NCBI GenBank assembly: GCA_037179385.1
Contig: CM074187.1
Coordinates: forward strand, 47,650,879-47,714,878
Source: Holothuria scabra
Taxonomy: Eukaryota; Echinodermata; Holothuroidea; Aspidochirotida; Holothuriidae
Reading direction: 5' to 3'
DNA: 64,000 nucleotides
Below, piece after piece: positions 34,161 to 43,768 of the stretch; the first letter of the stretch is position 1, and the number at the start of each line of letters is the position of its first letter. The notes under the pieces are model-generated. The model did no database searches, was not told the origin of the DNA, and worked only from the letters and a program-made list of their open reading frames with translations. The translations under genes were made by a program, and so were the position numbers.

Positions 34161-34454
34161 CAAAGGTTTCATACTGTAATTACTGTTAACACTTGCATTT
34201 TATTTATTTTCCAATTTTCGTAGGTACATATGTATATGAGTCAAGAAAAGAAGATTTCTTCCTTCCAATTTAAAATGTGATGTATAAGTGAATTGAATTA
34301 TGATGTTAATGTAATGATACTGTAAGTTGAATTAATTAGTTCGTAAATATTTGCAAGTATTATATTTATTTTCCAACCTATGTTTTATATATATATGTAC
34401 ATATGTATATATTTTCAAGATGGGAATAAAGTTCTTCCTTAAAAAAAAAAAAAA
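32805..34454 (+). mobile_element. 5'-truncated L1/Tx1-clade LINE with 11-bp duplication
   Basis: The flanks GAAAGACTGTG at 32794-32804 and 34455-34465 match exactly. The insert starts inside ORF2, after the reverse transcriptase core, and runs through the 3' untranslated region, AATAAA (34425-34430), and a poly(A) tail of about 15 residues ending at 34454. 5' truncation with a short duplication and a poly(A) tail is the usual product of interrupted target-primed reverse transcription. Its protein differs clearly from the 26-kb LINE, so it belongs to another subfamily. Confidence 0.92.
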
Positions 34455-34479
34455 GAAAGACTGTGAAGTAAAAATCAAG

Positions 34480-34770
34480 AATATTACCTTTTTGCGCTGC
34501 CTCATTGTGTAGTGAAATTTTGGAATCTTGACAATTTTTCAAGGAAACTTCAACGCGACTATGACATTTTTTACATTTTCTCGGGCATATCTTTTCAAGA
34601 TTTCGGGCACGTGTAGGAATTTTCTGAAAAACCAGGCATTTTTTACCGATTTTTTCCCAATTCCTGCCTGATTTTGCCCCAATTTCCTGCCCGAATTCTA
34701 GATTTTGCAGAAATTGGGGAGGGGGAAGACTAGGGAGGGGGCAGCCTGCCCCTGCCCGGCCTCTTACCCC
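34480..34770. repeat. Interspersed repeat G, copy 1
   Basis: Matches about 42830-43165: TGAAATTTTGG, a GCGACTATGA / GTGACTATGA block, a CGGGC word, TTCGGGCACGTGTAGGAATT and CCCGAATTCTAGATTTTG lie in the same order, ending in G-rich then C-rich tracts. The right end CCCCACTGG suggests the end of a hAT-like element. No paired left end was found. Confidence 0.55.
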
Positions 34771-34789
34771 ACTGGTCTTTCGGTTGATT

Positions 34790-35288
34790 TAGTGCGCGGG
34801 GCACTAATCCTGGCCAGTCAGAAATTGACACGGCTATCAACCTTTTAATGATGCCGACACCAGTGTGACAGTCAAGCAGCCAAAAGGCCTAGTCACTTCT
34901 GTTGTGGTAAAAGTTGAGTTTACATTACTGGGACCGAAAGACAAGTATTCGTTAATCATTCGTAAATAAACAGCATAACATAAATAAATGAAAAGGGGTT
35001 ATATAAACATCAATCATACGAATACTAGCAAGCCTTTCAATTTACTTCTTCAGATAGGCCATCTTACTAATTTGACATCTCAATATTAAATCAACCAGTT
35101 TTTTTTTTTCATTTTTTCTCAACAAAATTATCAAAAGTTACCGATGTAATAATTACTGTCCCTCGATCTCAAAGAAATACTTCCAACAGTAGGCTACCTG
35201 ATGAGAAAACAGTGTTCATGATACAAACCCAGACTGCAAAATGCATTGAGGTATCGAAGAAACATACATGTTCTCTCCAAATAATGCC
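34790..35288. other. No recognised feature
   Basis: AT-rich spacer including a T-run near 35099. No gene supported. Confidence 0.4.
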
Positions 35289-35289
35289 A

Positions 35290-36560
35290 CATTTACTGTA
35301 ACCCCTGCTGACCCCAAATGACCTCAATTCCACCAGGAACTAACTAGTTTTCCTTTTTACCATGTAAAACTTCTACATACAAATAGCCAAATTAATCCAA
35401 ACTTCATACAGCGCCTTAAGATATTCTGGAAACAAGGTTTTCAGATTTTGATCCCAGGTGACACCAAGTGACCATTGATCTCCATCAAAAACAACATGGA
35501 CTTTCAACTTACCATACCACATCCACGTCCAAATTATGAAATCCATCCACGTTTCGTACATTGAATTATATCCTATTAACAAGATTTTCAGAGTCTGACC
35601 TCTGATGACCCCAGATGACCTTCAACCCGCACCAAGGCCTACAGATGCCATCTTCCTACCATCACGCATCCACATACAGAATTTTAACTCTATCCCAGTC
35701 TCCTACTTTGAAATACAAAGTTGAAATGGTTTGCAGAGTTTGACCTTGGATGACCCCTGGTGAAATTTGACCTCTACTAAAACCCATAGGATTCTTCTTC
35801 CCATCATGAAGCATCGACGTATCAAAATTGAAATCAATTCAAGCTTCCTACCTTGAGATATCATGAAATTAAGGTTTTAGAGATTGCCTCAGTGACCCCA
35901 GATCACCTTTGACCTTTACCAAAATCTGTAGCATTCTTCCTCTCATCATAATGCATCATAAAGTTTGAAAACAATCCAAGCTTCTTACCTTGAGATGTAA
36001 TGTTTTCAGCACTAGGCCTCCTGTGACCACAGATATTTGCGTTAACAAGATTTTCAGATTTTGACCCCTTTTTTAGATTTTTGAACTTTGACCTCCGCCA
36101 AAAACAAAAGGGACAATCTTATGACCATAACGCATCCGCAAACCAACTTTGAAATTAACCGAAGTTTCCTGTCTTGAGATATTGCGTTAAAGGTAAAGAG
36201 CAGCCCCCCAAAATTATTTTGAAGAAAAAGCTAAACAACTCAATTTTCATTATACCGGTATTTCTCTTCAAAGTATCTTTCATTACCTTTTATGACTCTA
36301 CTATTGCACATTCAAGGTAAACCAAGCAATTATTTGTGGTAAATTTCACATTTGAAGAGAAAAAAACATTGTCACATGACCCCCAACAGCCAATCATTAA
36401 ACTGGACAGTCTACTACACTTCTTCAATTTGGGATGACTGCTCCTGCCCTTTAACAAGATTTTCAGACTTTGACCCATGTGACCTCAGATGACCTTTTGA
36501 CCTCCTCCAAAAACAATATGGAACGTCTACTGACCATAACGCATCTACACAATTAAATTT
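35290..36560. repeat. Tandem DR1-like array F, second block, about 145-bp period
   Basis: Units open with TGACCCCAGATGACCTTTGACCTCC-like text at about 35309, 35455, 35600, 35743, 35888, 36062 and 36471. Most spacings are 143-146 bp. The last becomes 143 bp once the 266-bp MITE-plus-duplication is removed. Each unit also has an ACCATAACGCATCC-like block and a GTTAACAAGATTTTCAGA-like block. Short frames are not conserved from unit to unit. Known DR1 consensus makes nuclear-receptor binding plausible but unproven. Confidence 0.75.
36191..36450. mobile_element. TTAA-type MITE, family C copy inserted in array F
   Basis: TTAA on both sides (36187-36190 and 36451-36454). Ends AGGTAAAGAGCAG and CTGCTCCTGCCCT form a terminal inverted repeat. 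The neighbouring array unit reads GCGTTAACAAGATTTTCAGA at 36040-36059. Removing this element and one TTAA restores exactly that text. It is 260 bp and non-coding. Confidence 0.92.
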
Positions 36561-36949
36561 TTAGATGCCAATGTATATAATGTGTTAATTGTGCATATTT
36601 TCAGCTAAAGTGTCATACTTTACATTATGCACCTTGTAGTGGTGGGCTTTCGGTTAATTTATCATTGTTAATTGTACAGAAGCCTCACGTGAGCCAGAAT
36701 TAAAGCCATGAATGGATGAATTTCTGCAAATATTTCTTGAAAAAATGTAGCAAAACAGAATTTTTACGGTGCTATTCTTTTATGAATATTCTTGTCATGC
36801 TTTGGTTTTCCAGCTTTGGGCACATTTAGTCTTTTTGTGAATTTAGGCCTAAGTTCCTTGTCTATATTTTGATCCACTGAAAATTCCGACCGCCGGAGAG
36901 GTTGCAATTGATGTACACCCCGCACCTAACTTGAAACAGCTGAATCTCA
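36561..36949. other. No recognised feature
   Basis: No supported gene or repeat relation. Confidence 0.4.
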
Positions 36950-37115
36950 CAATTTACCCTTTTTGCTGTCATTTATACCTTGCATATTCAAAGTTAACCA
37001 AGCAGTTACCCTTAGTAAATTACACAATGGAGGAGGGAAAGGATATTATTATTATATTAAAACCAAATGAGTCATAAAATAGGATAACCTCCTACTCTTT
37101 AAAGCTTGGCAAGAC
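36950..37115. repeat. Family C MITE fragment
   Basis: ACCTTGCATATTCAAAGTTA, CCAAGCAGTTACCC, TAGTAAATTACACAATGGAG and CTCTTTAAAG follow the family C order. It is degraded and lacks defined ends. Confidence 0.5.
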
Positions 37116-37349
37116 TGCATTTTTTTTTTTAAATGGTTGGTGTGCAGCTTTAAATTGGCCCTATCCCCAAGCCCTACCCTAGCTTCCACTGAAGTAATGT
37201 GCAGTTAAAAAGGATGCCGACTATAAGCTAAAGCACGGTCACGTCATGCACAGTAAAACTGGTATTGGTTTGGGAGAGAGAATTGAGCTCCCGATGCAAT
37301 GTACATCTTTGATGGGAATTATAAACAGCGCCGTGTCAAGCAGCACAGT

Positions 37350-37587
37350 TGATTCTGCACGTAATATGACGTCATACATGGACTGAACTCTGTCACTCGC
37401 GGTACTACTGTCTGTGTATGTACAATATCATGTACAGACGCATGTACGACTGTACCTTAGCCTGTCGTCTGCACGATTAAATGAATATCATTGTAACGGT
37501 ATCGGGAGCGAAGTTCGAAGATACAAAGTTTACAACAACTTTTCTGCTTACTTGGAAAGTTAAAAACAGCTATTTCGCAACTCTATG
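37350..37587 (+). other. Possible non-coding first exon with strong splice donor
   Basis: The text CTCTATG|GTGAGTTTAAG at 37581-37598 is a near-ideal splice donor, with the exon ending at 37587. The 240 bp upstream is less AT-rich, has CpGs, and contains a TGACGTCATAC-type site near 37367. No TATA box or initiator was recognised. The ATG abutting the donor could be the first codon. No downstream exon was identified, so this is a weak candidate. Confidence 0.25.
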
Positions 37588-37599
37588 GTGAGTTTAAGA

Positions 37600-38164
37600 G
37601 GGTTCAATGATTGTTTTTAAGGTAGCAAATTGTTGAGGATTGATCCGAGATCAAGAGGGACTCACTAACGTTGAATACTAATACTAACGTTATTAATTAT
37701 GCTAAGTTAGTAGTATAACTTAGGCGCCTAACAGTAACACCAACAGCTATACAGTATGCTATACTGACTGGTATAGGCATACCGCATAGGGCCTAGCTAG
37801 TAACAGTATGCTAGGCCTTTAACAACAGAAACAGTCTTACTGTGGTAAAGTCTAAATGGAAGTAGACTTACGCTAGGCCTACGCCTAAGGCATAGGCCTA
37901 AGTCTATGGCTTAAGTCTAGGCTTGCTAGCGTGAAATGGGTGTCTCCCTCCCCTTTTCGAAAACTTGAATTTTAGAGGTGTCTAGGCTAGGCTACACACA
38001 AAATGGTGGCACTTTTTGGCATATCAGGCAACACAATGCCCCTAGGTTAGTTCAGTAGCTGCAGTACTAAATTTTTCTGTAACCTAGAAAAATATTGTAG
38101 TGAGAGATTTGCCAAAATAATATTATGCAGATACTCACAAATGCACAATGGCTTAAACCTTACC
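37600..38164. repeat. GCCTAGGC-rich stretch
   Basis: TAGGCCTA / CCTAGGCC palindromic words are strongly enriched at about 37690-37930 and again at 39045-39075. The enrichment is simple and overlapping without a fixed unit. No gene is supported. Confidence 0.45.
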
Positions 38165-38166
38165 TA

Positions 38167-39047
38167 GGGTCACTTTGGGTATTCTCGGACGTCGGGTGTT
38201 CTCGGACAGTGGTAAATAATTTCAGTCACTGACTAACGATAGTTTGATTGATTTTTCACACCACGCAGTTGTTTCATAGATATCTGTATGCAGTCTGCAC
38301 AGTCACATCTGTAGATCATGAAGCCTTCTCATTTTCAAGAAAATGGAACCTGATTGCAGCAATAAATTTCAGTTTGAAAATTCCTTGGCACATTTCCAAG
38401 TGTGCAAGACCTTGGAAATTTTCATGCCGGGCTGTAAATTTTTGTAGAAAAATTCATGTTATGAGAAATATGTTTTTTTTGATTGCCACAAGTTTCGTTA
38501 AAACGTTAGTAAGCACAATACTGTGCTATATGCCTTCACATGGTTTTACAGCACCGTTCAACTAGCGCTGTCTCTGTTGGGTGTTTTCGGACAGTACACA
38601 AACCTACATACATGTCCACACTAATATGTACGCATACGTATGCCTATATGTGTATGCGTAGTGGAATAGAATGACAATATGAAATGGTTCTTAAGAAAAC
38701 TTAACTCAATTTTTTCGGACTAAATTTTGTGTTGGGACATTAAACAAAGATTAAATGGATAATTTCTCTGTCATTTGATGTGTATTTTCTGATATTTAGT
38801 AATAATATTATTGAAATAGTAAAGCGTCCGAGAACACCCGATAGTGTCCGACAATACCCAACATACACATGACATTTTCTAAGTGCTGTGTTAGGTCTCT
38901 GTACGTATGCGTAGATCCAATACATATCTGGGGCACATTAGTACAGTTGTGCCTGTCGATGTATCAGGTTAGCATCAGTGTAGTGCAAGTGTGTTGGAAG
39001 CTATAAAGATAAAACCGTCAACTGTCCGACAATACCCAAACGCACCC
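38167..39047. mobile_element. TA-flanked MITE with TCGGACA subterminal repeats
   Basis: TA on both sides (38165-38166 and 39048-39049). The left end GGGTCACTTTGGGTATTCTC and right end GACAATACCCAAACGCACCC form an imperfect terminal repeat of about 24 bp. The word GGGTRTTNTCGGACA recurs inside in both orientations (38192, about 38578, 38823, 38845). TA duplication with such repeats suggests a Tc1/mariner-like MITE, as inference. It is 881 bp, without a transposase. Confidence 0.7.
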
Positions 39048-39075
39048 TAGGCCTAGGGGCCTAGGCTAGGCCTAG

Positions 39076-39776
39076 CCAAATCACAATATTCAATCATTAT
39101 TTTTGAGGTAAATTTTGGTGCGGTACCGGCACAGTTTGAAAACGTCAACTCAGTATATTTCACCGGCGGTTGTACCATGCTGCAGGTGATTTCCAATATC
39201 TTCGTACATCTTGCATGGCATTCTAGCATGAAAACATATAGGCCTACCTAGCGGAGAATGTCAAGAACTGTCAGGACAGTTAAGAACGTTCGGGAAACTC
39301 GGAAACAAGCTCTGCCTATAACCCACGCAATGGGCATTAAGTTTGCTATTGAACGTGGCATTGCACGACCTTATTACACTATTTAGGCAGTAACAGGAAT
39401 GTATTCCATACCTGCTGCGAAGGTAAGCCGATAACGATGTTGCCACAGCAAACATAATTCCATAGTGCCTAGGCCTATGCATTGTATAGCAGCGCGAGCA
39501 GTTGAATATGCTGTGAAATACGATTTACTGTATTTGTGGTTATCGGTAAACTGAATTATTTGCTAATTTGTGTGGTTCTCTAACTGGGAATACTTCAGAG
39601 ATTTGAAATGTGGATTTTTTAGAGGGCTGGGCCGGTCAGTGGGTTTGGGTATCCAAATGCGGGTCATACCCGTGAAATGTGGGTCATTTGAGAGGTATGG
39701 TTTCTGACTTCCGTACCCGGAAGTGACATAATTTTAACTGACTTAACAACTTAAACAGAGGGTGCTGAAACTTTAA
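39076..39776. other. No recognised feature
   Basis: No supported gene. The TTAA at 39773-39776 belongs to the following MITE. Confidence 0.4.
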
Positions 39777-39960
39777 AGGTCAAGAGCACTCCCACCCAAC
39801 TTATTGTGAAGCAACAGCTAAATATCACGAGTTTCCTCCTATTTCTCTTCAAGTACCCTTCATCATATTTTATAACGTTAATATTGGATATTGAAGGTAA
39901 ACCAAGTAGTCAGGTTCACTATGTCAATAAATTATGTTTCGTTGGCAATCATGGTAGATT

Positions 39961-40490
39961 ATGAAACCTATATATTTTTGGAAAGCTTATAGCATCAGGA
40001 AACTAAAAACTAATGTTTACATTTGAACAGATGTTTGTATGGCGGCCATTTTGGGTTTTTCAAAATGGCGACTGTAAAATACATATTTTCTTCTGTTTCT
40101 GACCTTAATTACCTTAAACACTTTCCTAAACCTATTGTATTTGGTTCTAAATCATAGAAGCTTTGCAAATTTATACATTTTAGAAAGGTTATAGCATAAG
40201 AAAACTGAAAGTCAATGTTTAAGTGGAGAAAAGCTTTTATGGCGGCCATTTTGGATTTTCAAAATGGCCACTGTAAAAATATTTTGTACTACTTTTGCCG
40301 CCGCTTATTACCCTAACCACTTTATTTAACTTACATTACTTTCAAAACCATGATAGCTTTAAGCACTTATACATTTTTGGAAAGGTAATGGTATTGGAAA
40401 ACTAAAAATCAATGTTTAAATCTGGAAAGATCCCTTTATGGCAGCCATTTTGGGATTTTCAAATTGGATAAGGTAATATACTTACATCAT
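39961..40490. repeat. Three 200-bp tandem units with GGCGGCCATTTTGG palindrome
   Basis: The word GGCGGCCATT (GGCAGCCATT in the third unit) lies at 40041, 40241 and 40440, a period of 200 and 199 bp. Each unit has ACATTTTTGGAAAGG-like, AACTAAAAATCAATGTTTA-like and CCATTTTGGATTTTCAAAAT-like blocks. The CCATTTTG...CAAAATGG core can fold on itself. CAAAATGGCGGC matches the known YY1 consensus in both arms of the palindrome. Confidence 0.8.
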
Positions 40491-41815
40491 AGAGAATATT
40501 ACAGAATTTATAACCATTTATTACCTCTTTTAAGATTCTATCCAAGGGTTTAGAACAAGTGACCTTTTGTTAATGTTTTTCTCAGGGCAAATGATGCATA
40601 GTTTCTGCTCTACAGACTCCTTAGACATGCCCAAACGCCAATTGCTTTCTTCGCGATCTTCACTCATGATGGGTTATGCACTGAAAAGGCACAAGAACAA
40701 CCCCCATAAACACCTCCACCACAATAGTTAATATGTAAAAAACAATATATCAACCATTATGCCCTCGCAACTACATAAACAATAGGCCGGAATTGATATA
40801 ATCCCGTTCTATTTCTGGTTTAGATTGATATTTGTAACGAACAGTTTTATTTCCAACGGAGAATGAAACTTACTCTTTCAAATGTATTTAATGATTATGG
40901 GTTAAGTTTGTTTGCAAATTAGTTAATTAGCTCAATTAATTTATTTAATTAGCACATCACAAGAGGTTATAAAAAGTTATAAAAAATGTAACAGCATACA
41001 GCTATAACACTATGATTTGAATAGACTCACATTTACATAAAGTCACCAATTTGGGATTTCATACAGAACAGAAACAGTTCAATTGTCTGGGGAGGGACGA
41101 GCATACAACTTCTTTTCTAACTGGGATTAATGAATACCCCTACCCAACCTCACAATTTGTGTAGGCCTAACTAATTGTAGACCTGTAGCCCATTTTCCTC
41201 ATCCCAAATAAGAGCAATAATCTTGACTTTGAATAACCCATTAATTTACGGAACAAAGTTCTGACTCCTTCACTGTACAACCAACTAAAGCAGCTGTAAT
41301 AGTGAAGAATTCTGAAGCTAATCTCGGGCATTTAGTTCACAGTATGACCGAGATCCACCCAAAATGTTCCAAGTCATTTGCCCCCTTTAACATTACACAG
41401 CTACCAAACAGAGGTAATCAGCAACTTGAACTTAATTGCTTAAACCTTATGATATTAAGAAAGTTTTGACTCTTCTTAAACCCTTAGAATGGTGTCCAAA
41501 ACGTGAGCCTGCGATCCTTTCTAGTCCTCTAAAAGTTTGAATTCAAGACACTGTACTACCGGTAATATGGCGAAAACATTTGAACCATCTGAGTGAAATC
41601 AGTTCATGTGTCCGGTACCAGTAGAGCGTTGCTAAACAGGCCTGTGGTGATGCTATTCTAACAAAACACTTTTTCGAAAACAACTTAAAGCTGTATAAGA
41701 AAAAGCCACGAACGAGGATATGCTTTCAGTTTTGGATTGGAAATTTTAAATTTTTGGCCGTCATTTTGCTACTTTTTTAAAATTTATTGTTGCATTTTAC
41801 CCCACCCTGGGCCCG
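40491..41815. other. Foldback interior, no recognised feature
   Basis: About 1.3 kb of the foldback interior without a transposase or other domain. A TTAATTAGCTCAATTAATTT word occurs near 40922. Confidence 0.4.
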
Positions 41816-42075
41816 TAGCCATAGGCGTACGGGGAGCATTTCAGTTAAAGGGGGAGGATTTCCTGCCGGAAAATGTAATTCTGCTCGAAAGACTAAGCGG
41901 AGGGCCACCATCTTTTGGCGCGCGGAGCTTAAGGAATTTTGAAAAATCAAAACCGCTCAGACAGCCGGAAATGGCCTTTCCCAGGCTTATAAGCAGAATC
42001 AAAGCCATCAATATTTTGAACTTTCGTTTGCAATAAAATGTTCATCAAAAATGAGCAAATTTACAAAAAGGTCAG
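41816..42075 (+). repeat. E module preceded by hAT-like left end fragment
   Basis: GGCCCGTAGCCATAGGCGTA near 41810 is a hAT-like start. The E module follows: CTAAGCGGAGGGCCACCATC, CGGAAATGGCCTTTCCCAGG and TTTCGTTTGCAATAAAATG. This repeats the association of the E module with CAG(T)GGCG/CCCGTAG-type ends seen elsewhere. Confidence 0.6.
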
Positions 42076-42829
42076 AAAACTCCCAGATTAAATGTACCAC
42101 TACCATTGGATGACTACATTAAGCTATAAATCATTGGAAGATGAGTTTGTTTGCGCGTTCTACAAACTATTTTACATCATGTAGCATGAGATTATCATCA
42201 ATATCATTTGGAAAATTGAAAAACTTCAGAAACCCTCCAAAAGCCCAAGGCTTTGCAACTTCGAGGGAGGATGGCATTGCATCGCATTCCAGCTGTCTAT
42301 TAAATATATGTTTCGTCGAACTTCACAAGGATCCAGTGTGTTTTAGCAGCCTGTTTAGCTCAGATTCAGAGTCCCGGGTACCGGAGTGGGGATGCCATGC
42401 AACGAATTGGCCCTTAAAACTGATTAACTCAATTTTCGCGCGATTACCAAGCAAGGTAGCAGCCTGTTTATATGCATTTAAACAAACAAGTTCGCAAATC
42501 ATTTCCTAGTGAGCAAACCACCTAAGTCCATATCAACGGTTTTGGCACACTTGATCCCGACAAACCGTACCAATTAAATAAAAACAAACGTGGCCAAATC
42601 ATCGGCATAGTCGCATAGACTCCTTTTGCCTGAGGCAAGGGAATACAAAATTAAAAACGAAATGAAATCTTCACGATACCTTTACGTTTTATTCATAATG
42701 GGATAGTTTAGTTGCATGACATAGCTTTTGAATAATTTGTTCGGGCAAAATTTTGGGGACATTTTACATCCTCTCTCCCCTTGTAATCTGGCAATTAAAA
42801 ATATCCCAGAAATTTTTGCAACTTTTGCC
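42076..42829. other. Foldback interior, no recognised feature
   Basis: The 122-residue frame at 42141-42509 shows no domain. No repeat match was recognised. Confidence 0.4.
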
Positions 42830-43165
42830 TGAAAATTGTGTCATTTCAGGCAAAGGTTTGCGCAAGAATATGAAGTGAGGCTGACGAAAATTGTTTTTTC
42901 ATAAGCTGTCGAATGTGTCGCAAATTTTGGTATCTGTTAGAGTTTTCATGAAAATTGTACCGTGACTATGATGCTTTTTTACTATTTTTCGGCCAAGTGT
43001 TTGAAGGAATTCGGGTGCGCCTAGGAGTTTTCTGTGTAAGTAGAAACAAACCAGGTTTTGAGACTCAAACGGCTGCCCGAATTTTTCCAGATCCCTGCCC
43101 GAATTTTAGGTCTTGAGAAAATTTGGGGAGCAGTCTTCCCCCCTGCCCCCGCCTCGTCTGCCTAT
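42830..43165. repeat. Interspersed repeat G, copy 2
   Basis: Same order of blocks as 34480-34770: GCAAATTTTGG, CCGTGACTATGATG, ATTCGGGTGCGCCTAGGAG, CCCGAATTTTAGGTCTTG, then C-rich text. A G12 tract follows at about 43312-43323. Confidence 0.55.
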
Positions 43166-43768
43166 GCCCGTAGTCCGTTGTGATGGGGGCAAGTGTTGGA
43201 CTTGGGGCATAGGCCATAGAACTTTCTCCTAATGCCCGGTGTAGTAGTTTCAATTTTCATTTGGTGGAGCAGAAATTTTTTTTGGTTGGTTTGCCAGAGT
43301 TCCCCTCCCTCCGGGGGGGGGGGACTATATACGGGCCCATCACCCTCCTCAAAAAGAAAGAATTGTAACAGTCAGAAATCTGATTATGCAGAGTATGGAT
43401 TCCTTGTACCTGAAAACATAGACTTCATATATTTTACAAGGTTTTGAGGGTATGTAAAGCAAGAAATAGAGCAAAATATGTCTTTTTACGGCGGCCATTT
43501 TGAAAATCCAAAATGGCGGCCATACCGGTATCAGCGCAAATGTAAACATTGATTTTCAGATTCTCCATGTAATAAAGATTCCAAAAATGTTTAGGTTACC
43601 TAATCTACCATGATTGCCAACGAAAATACATAGTGAACCTGACTAAAGCAGTTACTCCAATTTCACATTTGAAGAGAAAAATTGTTGTCACATGACTCTC
43701 AACAGCCAACCATGAAACAGGACAGTCTACTACACAACTTCAAGTTGGATCAACTGCTCTTGCAGTTT

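Larger units (their letters stand above)
39911..43641. mobile_element. 3.7-kb foldback-type element with satellite-bearing arms
   Basis: Starts CAGGTTCACTATG and ends CATAGTGAACCTG. The arms continue as inverted copies for about 200 bp: TTTCGTTGGCAATCATGGTA on the left against TACCATGATTGCCAACGAAA on the right. The left arm holds three tandem 200-bp units; the right arm (about 43440-43641) holds one. Flanks ACCAAGTAGT and ACTAAAGCAGT suggest a decayed 10-bp duplication. Long arms with internal tandem repeats are typical of Foldback or Mutator-like elements. The middle contains E- and G-type repeats and no transposase frame. Confidence 0.7.
39777..43768. mobile_element. Family C MITE split by a foldback element
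   Basis: The left piece 39777-39910 has AGGTCAAGAGCACTCC, TTCTCTTCAAG and GAAGGTAAACCAAGTAGT. The right piece 43642-43768 has GCAGTTACTCCAATTTCACA, CACATGACTCTCAACAGCCA and CAACTGCTCTTGC. Together they cover family C. The break falls inside AACCAAGCAGTTA of the consensus, where the 3.7-kb element sits. Confidence 0.75.

Noticed and set aside
42141..42509. 122-residue frame as transposase of the foldback element
   Set aside because: No DDE-type or zinc-finger motif is visible, and it is too short.
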